64,000 nt of DNA. Origin: Odontesthes bonariensis (taxonomy: Eukaryota > Chordata > Actinopteri > Atheriniformes > Atherinopsidae). This document shows, one piece after another, positions 21,956 to 34,700 of this stretch. How positions within the stretch are numbered: position 1 is the stretch's first letter; each line of letters opens with the position of its first letter. Position numbers and translations under genes: made by a program. Location: the NCBI RefSeq assembly GCF_027942865.1, contig NC_134509.1, positions 10,437,754 through 10,501,753 on the forward strand. Direction: 5' to 3'. The notes beneath the pieces are model-generated. The model was not told where the DNA came from and did no database searches. It saw only the letters and a program-made list of their open reading frames with translations.

Positions 21956-24900
21956 ACAGTGTGATTGTTTTTCCAGATCAAGCATCAATTAAACACGAGT
22001 GTCACTAGAAGTGTCTTCTGTACAGCCTCAGTCTGTATAATAAAACGTTAAACTTGTCATAGAAGGCAGATGTCTTAGTGGGATGTGACTTGATGCCATT
22101 ATTTGGTGCCATCGTACCTGCAAGAAGGTAGAAGAATAGAACAGAAACTTTATCGTCATTGTATAAAATACAACAAAATTGGAGATGCTGCTCCTCATGG
22201 TGGACAACAACATTCCACATAAATACTAAAAATGATAAAAGAAAACACTCACTGCTCACCCTCACGATCACAAACAACATGAAAAAATTGAGTCCATAGT
22301 GCAAATCAATTCTGCAACCAGCAGCAGTAAAGTGCAACCTGGACATTTTGAGTATGGGCATACAATAGAAACTGACTCAATATTTTTGACATAATCTCCA
22401 AACAAGTTCTGATCACATCCTTATTCCCAGATCTCAGTGTTTACTGGTGTAATGTGTATATACCGTAAAGGTTTGATATCGCTTACTGAGCTGCTATGTA
22501 AATTTGAAATAAAAACTGAATTGAATTATTTACTAATGAATAAAATGTTACATTTACTGGAAAATGGCTAAATGGAACATAATATTAGTTAATTTTGCAG
22601 AACATTACAATTTGTTTGAACATGAGATTGTAAAGGACTTTTAAAAGGAGTTTTTAAGCGTTTAAATATTCTACTTTTAGAGTCTGTTAGACTTTAAACA
22701 CAAACAGTGGAATTTATTTTCTCTTCTCTCCTGCTTTACTGAAACAAGTACAATAAAACAAAAGAAATGAACCGACATTAACATTTAGAAAGAGAAGGGG
22801 CAGCTTCGTTCTGTGGTGTCAACCGAGTGTAACCACCTGAGGGCAGCATGTCTTCTAAAATGCATTGACCCTTTACTTCCCAATCATCAGGAGTTGGCAT
22901 CCACTTATAAATGCCCCGAGTTCACTTACAGAAAGTAAATAATGCTGACATTTTTACTTCTCATTACTTTCCAGTCAATCCACACTTTAGGACTTCAAAC
23001 TATTTTACAAAAAAATAACCTAAATTGTGTCATCGGCACATTTTTACACTCCTACATTACGCGTCTCTATATTTTGATTTTTGCAGATCCATTTTTTTCT
23101 ATATTATTTCCAAGCACAAAGATTATGCTAAACTAAATTCACTGTAGAACTGACTTTCCCCTTATTCAAAAGACTAACGTTACAACACGTTGTACGTTCA
23201 AACTCTCTGTGGAAGTAGAAGACTGGCCCATAAATCTGTTTTCCATCAGTGTCTCCCCACTCTATTGATCGATACAATACTGTCTCATCCCTTCCAGTTC
23301 AGTGTTGAACAGCCAAGAATCAAACCACTAAGCAGTTAGTAGTTATTGATGGGAAAGCTCTCTCTGCACACTGCTGTCCACCTCCATAAAACACGTAAAC
23401 CTAGAGGAAAACAGCTCGATGGCCAGCTGATGAGTCACACCAAGCTGATTTCTGTAATACAGCATAATGACCATTCCTGGAAGCTCAGTGTTAATGGATA
23501 GGAAAAAAGGATAATGCAGACATGACTCCCTGAGACAAGAATCTTCCTTTTTTTTTTTTTATGTAGGTGAACTGTGTAATGGAATAATTATCCTGATGTA
23601 AGGATCGTATTTAGCCCTTATGATGTATTAAAACCTCTTTCGTAACACATACCTGTGCGTTTGTGTGTGTGTGTGGGGGGGGGGGGGAACGTCGCTCAAT
23701 GCTGGCCCTAACACTGCCTACCTATTCAACAATCATTTACTTCCTGACATAAAATCCAAACCTCTCATTTAACAGCAAAATGGATGACAGCCATTAGACG
23801 TGTCCTGTCGCCCTTCCAAAGAAGATATTTATTGTTTACACAGGAACAGCCACATAGATCTGCTGTGTGTGTTTGACAGAGTGTGCGGTGACCAACATTG
23901 ATGTAACCATTAGGGTGAGCCATTCTGCCTCTGAAGCAGCTTGCCCTGAAAGCTCAACTCAGCCGTTTTCAGTTTAGCTACACAAACAAGAGTTGAGTGA
24001 TGTGACAAGCCCATAATAATGCTGTTGACACTGAAACGGAGAGTGAGGCTGATAAAGTTTCACAATGCAATACTTTAAACCTGAATACAGCAGCAAATAA
24101 CTAATAAACGAGAGCGATGCCCCTATCTCTCTCTGCCTGCACCCTATATCCTGTCCCAAGGCTCAGTTTCCATGTTCAGTCCTAATTCTGTATGATATAC
24201 AGACTATGCCCCAAACTATTCATCATTAAGGAAATACATATCTTGGCTAAATGTTGGCTAAATATCACTGTGAAGTTTCTCTTGAAAATGTAAACATGTT
24301 CATAATGAGGTGATCAGTTTGCTGATACGCTCGTCGTTTGTTAGCCTTTTGTAGTTTCTTCTAAATACACTGCAAACGTCACAGTTTCTCAGAGTAAGCA
24401 ATGCAAAATCCTGAGCAGTTTTTCATGTCTATCAATGATTTTGGGGTTCCCGGGGACTGTCGACTGACTCGCAAACACACAATTATGGGTGATGTGGCAA
24501 CGCCTGCATGTTTGTGATCGCAAACGGCCGAAATTCTACTTTTCTCTTTTGTGTAGCATACTTCCTTCAGTTAAGAAGAGATGGATAAGGTCTTACTCCA
24601 TACAGGCACCTAAATATGTATATATTTTTTTAGCTATTTTTTGGGAACCAGTTTGGATTTAACTTTCATTTTGCGCGCTTTTCGCGCATCAGTGTGACAT
24701 TCAGTGTCTTTTTAAAGTTGTGCGTAATATCTTTTTATTTTTTAAATAAACTACTGAAAATTATTGGGATTGTGATCATAATTAGAAGAAAGAAACACCT
24801 ATACAGAAAGGTCAAGCCATTGAACAATAGACTTAAAGTCAGAATATTCCTTATGTTGCTGTGCTGGATTTATGTATTCTTTTTAAAAGCTTCTGTCATG

Positions 24901-26485
24901 GGAGTCCACCAACTTCAAAAAGTGTAGTAATAAATCAGCACTTGTTTAATATGAACCATCAACCCTTAATCGAAAGTATGATGAATTAACTGCATGGCAG
25001 TAAATGATCATTAGTGAGATGCAATACAGATAACTTATTCCATAGCCTTAACTGCATCGTCTGTCAGTATTAACAGTGAGTAGGTGGTATGGCCAGTCAA
25101 CTTCCTCAGCTGATACAAAAGTTTACAACCACATCAGCTGAGGTGGTTATAATGCCTAAACACCCATAGAATACCTGAGGGGGCTAAACCTTAACTAAAC
25201 CCCATCCTTCACCAGAGCTTGCAGGTGATAAAAGAACCTGCATCACAAAGCATTGCTTATCCAACAAACCTGATTTCCGATCATCAAAACGGCTTCCTGT
25301 AATTTGAGGCATTTCCCATCAGCTCTCAGTCCCCCACCAAACACAGGCAGATCACTTTTTATTGTTGTTGAGCTGACTCCAGCAGCAAGCTTGAGTGATT
25401 GGACATGAGCCATACAGATGGTATCTCACCACATTTCTAAGGTCAGCACATAAGGGCAAAGAGAAAGTGTGTGAAAATGAAAGTTTGATATTTACCCAGA
25501 GGCTTCCCTATCTGGAACTACTGACAGGTCCCATTGCCAACACATACACACACATTTATCTATTGTGTGAGTTCCTGCAGCTCACTCACACAGGCCTTTG
25601 TTGAATGTAAAAAAAAAAGAAAAGTATTCTCCCAGCAAAAACAGGAAACTCAACTTTTCCTCGTCAATTAACAAACTTTTTTCACTGTCGAGTTTTGTTC
25701 AATGTAGCTAGTTTGCTCAACATGGCTCCATGTGTGCTTGAATGTGCTTTATGCCCACATGTGTGAATGATGCGGGTGTGATGCATTATAAAATTTTAAC
25801 CTGTTTTTTTCGTCTTACACAATGGAACAATGGTCTTCTGCACAGAACTCATTGCATTCACACAGAGTGTGTACCCCTCAGCTTTTGCTGTTTTTATATT
25901 TATGTCATGCATACAAACTTCTACCCATTGGAGATGTGTTATTTCCAATTGCCATGAAAGTAACTTTAGACTTTAAAATTGTAACAAAATTATATGACTT
26001 GTGCCTTTTCTCAGTTCCTCCTTATTCAGTAAACCACAAAGATCAGCATCGTTTCCTAAATAAAACACAAATAGGGAACAGAAACACTGTCTCGTGGAAA
26101 CAAGTTTATCATATGTGCGCTCATATTGGTCCTCCAAACACAAAACACTTGTGATGAGTGTTGTAGAAAAATTTAAATAAAGACTTTCTTTGTGTTTATT
26201 TCCTTGAAAAGAAAGACCTGACCGTCATACAGGCTGGTAATTATTTCTAATCACGCTGTCCTTCCTTCTTACATATTTGAGAAGTTTCTTGTCATTGTGA
26301 CGCCTGCAGCTGTCAGTTCTGTACTGTGCTGTAGTTAGAATATATGCTGCTGGTGCGACACAAGCAACAGTTTCTATTGAAGTCAACCATGAAGGTTACA
26401 GAAAGGCACTCGCCAAGACAGATGAACAGCAGGTACAATGTCGAGCATAGAACAAGCGTTGGACAGAGCATTGGTCAATAGAGCT
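21956..26485. other. Gap between the convergent genes, no gene supported
   Basis: About 4.5 kb between the 3' ends of slc44a1 and spock3. The piece at 22130-22210 (ACTTTATCGTCATTGTATAA and on to GATGCTGCTCCTCA) looks like the tail of a fish retroelement in reverse. A GT run passing into 13 G's lies at 23662-23687. I see no exon with family motifs and no hairpin precursor I can defend. Confidence 0.5.
23662..23687. repeat. (TG)n plus poly-G tract
   Basis: TG repeats run directly into 13 consecutive G's. Both are directly visible. Such a G run is prone to sequencing and assembly length errors. Confidence 0.9.
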
Positions 26486-28577
26486 TTTATTTCAGCAAAT
26501 CATACACACACTGTAAAAAATGCATCTGTATCATAACCTAACACTATCAGAGCTGTGATGACAGTGTGTGATTGAGTGGCTACAGTGTCCGAGGTCATCA
26601 AAATGATTTGCATGTCATCACACTCATGAAACACTTTTAAGACTGAAATGTTTCCCCAACCCATAAAGTGAATTAAAATTCAAACATTGAAGAATGAGGG
26701 ATAGGGGAAAAAAAAAAAGAAATGGGAGAAAAATTAAACCAAAAGAGAAGAAATGGACAGTTAGATGGCACTTTTCAGGTCATAAAATGAAATGTTAACA
26801 GATTTGATTAAAACAAAGCCAAATGGCGGATATTTTACTACAAAATAGCATTGGAGTGCAGCTGATCTCAGGTTTGCATAAACATGACTTAACAATGCAC
26901 ACATCTTATGATCAGAGGGATTTTTTTTTTTTTTTTTTTTTACCCTGACAGATTTACACTATAAATAGCTGGAGCAGATCAGGTACAAACCAAGCTTTTA
27001 AAACAAAATAAAAGCAAACACTGTAAGATGATCATCCTCTTTTCATATAAAGCTGTCTAAACCAAAGCTTCATCTAGCCAGTGTATAATAGATATAAAAC
27101 ATTTTCATATCCAGCAATGTCTAACTGTTTATATGCCTTAACTGCTAAGCATCTCTGTGCTTCTCTACATTCTATGTAACAAATCAAAAGATCTGAAATG
27201 TGGCCTATGTAACACTGTCATAAGCGAGATCCCAGACACTCAACATACTTAAGTCCAAGTGGTATGCGGGCTTAACAGTAAAGCCACTCTTATGCAGTGT
27301 AAAGACAGGTTTAAATCAGTCCAGTAAGCATGCTTCTCCCTCTGTCACCACTATCTGTCCTCACCAGTAAAAGGCACACCTTCCCTTTAGCCTCTGTCTG
27401 ATATTTTCAACAGGACTGCATGGCTCTGCGGTTTTGTTACTGTGTGAGAGATTTGTTCTGTTATGCTGTGTGCTAAAATCTCTTCATATCTGAAAATATA
27501 TTTAAAAAAAAGTCAACACCACATTTAACTCTGAACTCCGACAAGGTTTCCTGGAGCTCAATGACCTGTTCAAGTGTGGTTTCATCTGCACACATTTGAG
27601 GGGATTTTTTTCTTGTTTTCTTATCTTTTCAATTACATCTTCTCAGTTCCTCAAAGGTTTTGCCTCTGGTTCTACAGACTGAAACAACATCACACAGTGT
27701 TGGACATGCTGAGACAAATCTGTTTAAACTTCTGTTTTCCTCCCACTATGGTTTAGAAAAATATTACCCAGCTCCAAACAAACACAAACGGCCAAACAGT
27801 AACTTTTCATTACCTGCTGAGCCTTTGTGATGATTTGACTTGATTTGTGTTTCATTGAAAACTGCTAGCATATGAGTTCTGATTGTTATCCGAGTCGCAT
27901 TACCTTTTTTTTTAAATTTGTTTTTGTTTCTTTTCTTCTTGTTGCCTCCGTTTTTCTGATGAAGCATGTCTAACTCTTATCTTGTTTTTCCACACAGTTA
28001 CAGTCACAGTTACAAATCAAGATCAAAAGAAACCTAAAGAGTGCAATATTTTCTTATCTACATTATCAACATCCCACCTATACACAGGAACATTAGATAA
28101 GGATAAAAAAAGGACGTGGGGAGGAGAGGGAGAAGATGGAGGAATGAAGAAGAGGGAAATCTCTTTAACATTGTGCCTTAAGCGTCAACACACTCGGGCA
28201 TCAGAGTGCTGCACAAGGACAGGAGACATTGAAAGACACGGACCGTCCAATGAAGGGAAAGGTCTTTGCACATGTGACCAAATCCAAAGTGATGGACTGG
28301 CTGCTGATTAGTTCTTGTAATATTCTCTGGTAGGCTGACACGCAAGTGAACTGGTGCCATTAAGCACCTATATTTTTTACTCAAACAGGAATAAAAATGA
28401 TAAATATTTTCCTGGAATATAGATTTTTCTTTTCTTAACTGATGAAGAAACAATACACACAGAGTAGTCCATAGGCTGTTAGTACGATGAAGTATCTGCC
28501 TGGGGAGTCACCTAGAAACGTGCAATTTGACCAAAACAAACAGTTTTTTTTCTCTTTTTTCTTTTCTTGTTTTAAAA
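26486..28577 (-). other. spock3: Probable spock3 3' UTR
   Basis: On the minus strand the first strong AATAAA after the stop region that also has a plausible downstream context is at 26486-26491 (TTTATT on the plus strand), giving a trailer of about 2.1 kb. It has no open frame of interest and includes a T21 tract (26921-26941). The true end could be nearer the stop codon. Confidence 0.35.
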
Positions 28578-28738
28578 TTAAGACAGATATTCATCGTTTT
28601 CATCATCATCATCATCCTCATCTTCATCGTCCTCGTCGTCCATACCCGCCTGGTCATTGAGGACAAATGAGTCTTCATCATCGTCAATGAGCAGCGAGTC
28701 GCCACTGCCGATGTCCCCAGAAGACTCTATAATCACAC
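28578..28738 (-). CDS. spock3: spock3 coding exon 10 (residues 343-395)
   Basis: VIIESSGDIGSGD carries two Ser-Gly sites in acidic context, the expected glycosaminoglycan attachment sites. Then follows a tail with 12 Asp/Glu in a row around residues 376-387, ending NDEYLS and TAA. The codons for the tail are GAY/GAR-rich, so it looks like simple sequence at DNA level. Confidence 0.93.
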
Positions 28739-31700
28739 CTACAAATAAAGAACAAAACCAGTGATAGTTTTACGAGATTTTAAGAGATGCAATTATTTAC
28801 TTCCCTTAATCAGAGGACCCGTACTTTCATGTATGCATGATAAAAAGCTACTGCCGGGAGCTAATTATTTAAGCTAAGCACCTTGAGAGAGGCTTGATTT
28901 AGACACTTCTGGAGGACTTTTCTATACTTCTCTAATTATTTAGTTATTGGATAAGTAAGTACCCCGTCTCTTTGTTTCTCTACTGCAGGAACTTTCGACT
29001 AAGGTCATAGACCACCACTTGGAGATTCTATTTATTTAATAATTTTTTCCAGACATCTTTTTGTAGATTTGCTGCTGTTCTTGGTATCATTGTTTTGTTG
29101 CATGACCCAATTTTGTCCAAGCTTTAGCTGTCAGACAGATGGTTGCACATTTGACTCTAGAAGAATATTTTGGTAAACAGTGGAGCTGAAGGCTGACTCT
29201 ATGACAGCAAGCTGCCCGGGTCCAGAACAGCAACCAGAAAAAACTTCTGCTTTTATAGAGGTACTCACACCAGCTAGTGATCACCTCGCATCACCCGGCT
29301 GCTACTTATCCTATCCTGTAAATAATAATAAGGCTAAGTTTAAGAACTTGTTAGAACCAAATTAAATGCTCTTATTTTGTGATACATAAAAATCTATGAT
29401 TGGAAAAGGGTGTACTTTATTTTTCACATGAAAGCAGATAATACGTACGTTTTGAATGTTGCATTTTAATATTTTGTGTGCTTGAAAGGTTTTTAAAATG
29501 GCCAGGTCTTTCTTGTAAAAGAGAGTTTTGATCTCATGAGGACTTTCTGGTACTGGGACCTTCAAACTAATCAGATATAACACTGATCTGCAAGCTTTAC
29601 GAGTAATAGCAGGCAGAGCTAAGCCAATGTTTAGTACTCTAAGCAAACCATTTGCTGGCTGTTGTTTCATACAGTACTTGGGTTCCATATCAAAACAAGC
29701 TTCTCAGTTTGTGTTGTGGATTTTATCGGATGAATTCATGTGAAAACATTTAAACATTCGGGAATTAATAAAGGTCTTTAAAAAATACTCTTTTAAGTAT
29801 CCTTTTTTGAAGTTCTCCTTCACAGTATTGTCCTTTTGTAAGACTCAAAGACTAAAAGGCCTCTGCTGAATATTACCAATATAACCAGAATGATGATAAT
29901 AAATAGCTTTCTATGCTATTGGAGAATCTTGTATTTTTTAAATGAGGCTATCACTTCACTAGTTTTCACGTTCTTGCAACTAATTTATCAATTTATTTGA
30001 ATCAATTCATCGTTTAAAAAAAAGAAGATCCATGACATGGTCTGAGAGAGTTAGGTGAGCTGACAAGAAATGACTAATGACGGTCTACAATGTCCACTTA
30101 AGAACATTGTCAATCTTCTCTTCTTTAATCACAAATATCGCCAACAAGCACGCTTCTTTTACAATTTCACGACACCAACATATTTATGATTCCATGAAAT
30201 ACATCAAAAAGTGTGTAGGCATTATCTGTGAATTGTTTCCTTCATTCAAAACTTCTAAACAGCAAATCAGGCTGCATCCTTTCATCTCCTCCACAAAGAA
30301 ATGAATGGGTGCATAAACCCTACACCATGCTTTTCAGTGTTTTGCCTACCGCAGTCTGCAGGGCCGTGGGTGCGAGAGCCTGCCAACTCGTTGCCATAGC
30401 GATCCACACACCAGCACTGCCCGCTGCTGCTGTGACACTGGTGGGACCTGTAGTAACCCTCATCGTCACAGGATGGTAGATACTGGCCTACACATTCAAG
30501 CCAAAACACACATGTGCGCACAATGAGTCGGAGCAGTGTAATGTTTGCGTGAGTAGCTGTGATTGTGTGTCTGTCTCACCAAGTAACTTCTTCCCAGCTT
30601 GCTTTTTGTTGATGCTGGACAGCTCTGCTTTACAGGGGGAATCTGAAAGGGAGATACTTTGGTAACAAACTGCAGAAGTCTGCTTTTCTGGGGAAGCATC
30701 TGTTTGTGCTTCCTTATGGTTCCTTTTGTTTTCATCACGGCTTCTTTCATCCTGCTGTCTTTGCTTCGCAGTTCAAGTGAGAAGTCAACATTTTCCCACA
30801 AATTATACAGACTTCCGATCAAAATCACAAGAATTGTCCCCTTGCTGGTCATTATGAACAATACAACGTTGGAACACTTCTCCATGGACCTCTTTTGATG
30901 TCCAGGATGCTATATCCTCCTTTTACTAAGATGTCAGCAATTACAGTTGCAGAAAAAAGAAGTAATCAAAAATGTAGCCAAACTGATCTGCATGACATGC
31001 CTTTGATGGATCTGTGTAGCTGTGGATAAATTTCAACTTTGTATTGGCTTGTATTTACAGCTTACATACCTGTGTATCTCTGAAAGCCTGTGCACCACTC
31101 AGAGCTGGTTATAACATTGTCAGGATGTGTATCGCATGACTTGAAGAAAGCATCAGAGCATGGCTCATTCCTGTCAAGATAAAGGCTCTTGATCTCAGAC
31201 TGGTCCAGCTGTTGGTCAAAGTTTGTGTCCAGTCGAGAGAACATCCAGCCCAGAGGGTCCTTACAAATAGATGAAGTTCCGACTTCAAACTCTGTAGAAA
31301 AGTTTGAAAAATAAAAACAACAACACACAAACAGATGTGGTAAGATACGTGTGTGTTGGAATGACTGTCATTATACAAATCTCAATTCACAAAAAACAGT
31401 TGGGATGCTGGTTAAAATGTAAATGAAAACAGAATACAATGATTCGCAACAACTGGAGACATCTCCGTGTGAAGAGGACACAGCTGATAATCAATATTGG
31501 ATGTCTGTGATCTTCATGTACTCAGGCAGAACTACATTAACAACTGACATATTTCTTTCAAGGAAGTCACTGCATGGACTTCCAAAAATCACTGTCTGTG
31601 AACACAGCTCACCATTCACAAATGCAGGTTAAAGCTCTGTTACGCAAAGAAGAAGCCATACACATACAGGTTTTAGAGCAACATATGCTCCCTTCCAGTC

Positions 31701-34700
31701 AACGTCTTCTTCAGGGTAGGGCTTGCATATTTCAGCAAGACAATGCTCAACCACATACTGCATCTATTACAACAGCATGGCTTCTTGGTAGAAGAGTTCA
31801 GGTGCTGGACTGACCTGCCTGCAGTCCAGACCTTTCACCAACTGAAAACATTTGGCATATCATGAAACACAAAATCAACAAAGACCCGGGACTGTTGAAC
31901 AACTAGAATCCCATATCAGACAAGAAGGGGACAACATTCCTCAGTCAACGGTCCAGCAACTGGTATCCTCAGTTCCCAGATGTTTCCAGATGTTAGCAAC
32001 TAAGTGAGCTACTATTTTTCATGACAAAGTGAAATGCCATGCTTTCAACAACTGGTGTGTTTTCTATGTTCTACTGTGAATAAATGATACGTTCATAGGA
32101 TTTGTTTTTGTTTACATTTTACACAGCTTCCCATTTTTTGGGAAACGAAGTTGCACATTGAGAGATGATGAGTATTGTCACTCACTGTTCTTCTCTGGCT
32201 TCTGGATCTTTACTCTCTTGTGGTTGCCATTCGCATGCAGCACTCTGAACCAGTCTCTTAGGCGACTCACCACCTCCTTCAGATCGGACTCACTGCACAC
32301 TGTGGGATAATAATGATTCATGACAGTAAACAGATGCTTTAGTTTCATCTCGCTCACGAGATAAGAAGTCGGAGTTAGCAATGTAAGAGTTTCCTTAAAC
32401 TTAATTCAGATTCATTATAACAATGACATCTTAGGAGAATCTTTACATTACTTGTGGCCTTGACCAGAGTGGAAAACTTTTAAATGAATGAAAATGTGTT
32501 GGTTCTTCTGCAAAGTATCCGTTGCATGTTAATGTGTTCAGAGAAGTGTACCTTTCTTTTCTGCAGAACTCTGTTCAGGCTGAGGGGGACAAGGACACAT
32601 GCCGGGACACTTCAAAGAAATCTTCTTCCCTGTGATGCATGCCTGGTAGTCTAGCTTACACTGATCAAGAGCAACAGAGAGAAAAAGGACAGAGGAAATA
32701 AAAAAAAATATGACTTATGGGCAAAAGATGACGAGTGCGATCTCGTTTGAGATGAACTGCGCCTCGCCTGGAAAGAGAATGAGGGCAGGTGGCCGTGACA
32801 GGGTTCGGGAACAAAAAGCTGCTGTCAAGTCGGGCAGGTTTGTGCAGTCTCGTCTGAACAAAAAGTCAAAGAAACACTTACATAATGTCAGATTTGATCC
32901 TACTTTAAAAAACCTGTATATTGTGTCAGCCTGAGCCAAATCTACAGTAGTTTTCTGTGTTTATCTGTGGTCTGTGTTCATGGTTCAGCCTTAGGCTACG
33001 TGCCCACGACAACGCTCTGAAGCATAAACGCAGATGTCCGTTTTTTTCCTCCACAATTTATCTGCGTTCTCACGAGCGCTTGGGGGTGGATATCTGTCTA
33101 TCCATGGGAACAGGGAAAACGTATAAAACTCATAAAACTCGCAGTTTGCCGATGTAGTATGCACGCCCCGGACGTAGGTGGCAGTAGCAACAATACCTTT
33201 GGTATTGTTATATGAGTTATATTGTTATATATTAATAAATATGAGAAATGCCTGTTTTGTGGCTACTTCCTCCGCGTCAGTTGGAAGAAAATGGCGAAGC
33301 GCGGCGGCAACAACAGTAGGCCTACGCCTTCAAACTTTGTTTGGACAGATGATGAGGTCCAGTTGCTCCTGAACACGACACTGAACTACAAAGCCAGGAA
33401 GGCAGTGGATAATGTGGATTGGGAGAGTGTCCAAAATAAATATAGTGAGATATGGGAGTCGTTCATGGAGAACTACCCACTTAACGTGTGCAAAAAACGC
33501 ACTTCTGCGTTTTGAACTGTTCCTACGGCGACGAGAGGTTGGAAAGTTTTCAAGATCTCCACTCTGGAGGGCGTTTGCGTTTTCTCCGTTTTGAACTCCT
33601 AAAAACGCCGTCGCCGTGTGCAAGATAGGCACATCTGTCGAAATGTTCTACGTTTATCTGTCGTTACCGTTGTCGTGGGCACGTAGCCTTAGTCTTACAA
33701 ATATTCACATGTAATTCAGCATTTTATTGGAGAGTCATCTGACCAAACTGTGCCTCTTTAAGAACACGAATGAACTGAAAACATCACTCAAACATGAAGG
33801 AAAGAAAAACACAACAATAGCTTTATTAAATTATCTGTCTGATCACTGTAATATACTATATGCAGCCAAAGCCAGATGGAAACCTCCGCTTCATGTATTG
33901 TAGAAGGCCATTGTGTGTTCATGTGTGAGGATACCTTGGTGGAGTAGGTATGTCCATCACTTCCACAAACAGGCGAGGGATGAACCACTGGGCAAGGTTT
34001 GCACTTTGACCCTGGACTCTGGTACAAACTGGCATCTTTAAAACTGGGGAGCAGATTCGAAACACTTAAACACACGTGCACTAAACATCCATGTGGTTAT
34101 CAATGCAAAATATTTCAAATTATTGATTGAACTTCTTCATCACAGTGGCTTGTTGCACACAGCAAACATTTTGTTTCTGCAATGTAATGACGTGTTCTTA
34201 CATCAGCTTCTGACATGAGGCGAGGATTTAGGATTTGTGTGTGATTATTTTCTGATTTGCTTGCACTGTGTAGTGAGAACTATGTTGTTTCTAAGAATGG
34301 GAAATGAGGTCAGTTTGGTGTTACTGTCCACTGTCCAGTCTAGGGCATCCCAGATGGAACACACACACTCATCCAAAGGCCATTCATATCACTTGGCAGG
34401 ACTCTGTGTCCATTGTACGTTAGTGCCAGTTCCTGGGTAACTGGACCAAACGGTAATGTCACACAACAGTCACAAGAGAGCCGGGCAACCAGAGGGCCAG
34501 CTAGAAGAGACAGAAAATCGCTGCCCCTCTACTTACTGTTGTTGGTTATTGTTCTGCACACATAAGTGGTCAGAAGGAAAAAAAGAGGGAAGAGAGAAAC
34601 GGAGGGGGAAGTTAACTCAAATAAGTTTCCTTTGCTCCTTGTTACTTCCTCTTTTTCTTTTTTTTTTGTGCCTTTGCCATGGAAAAACCTGAATGCAAAT

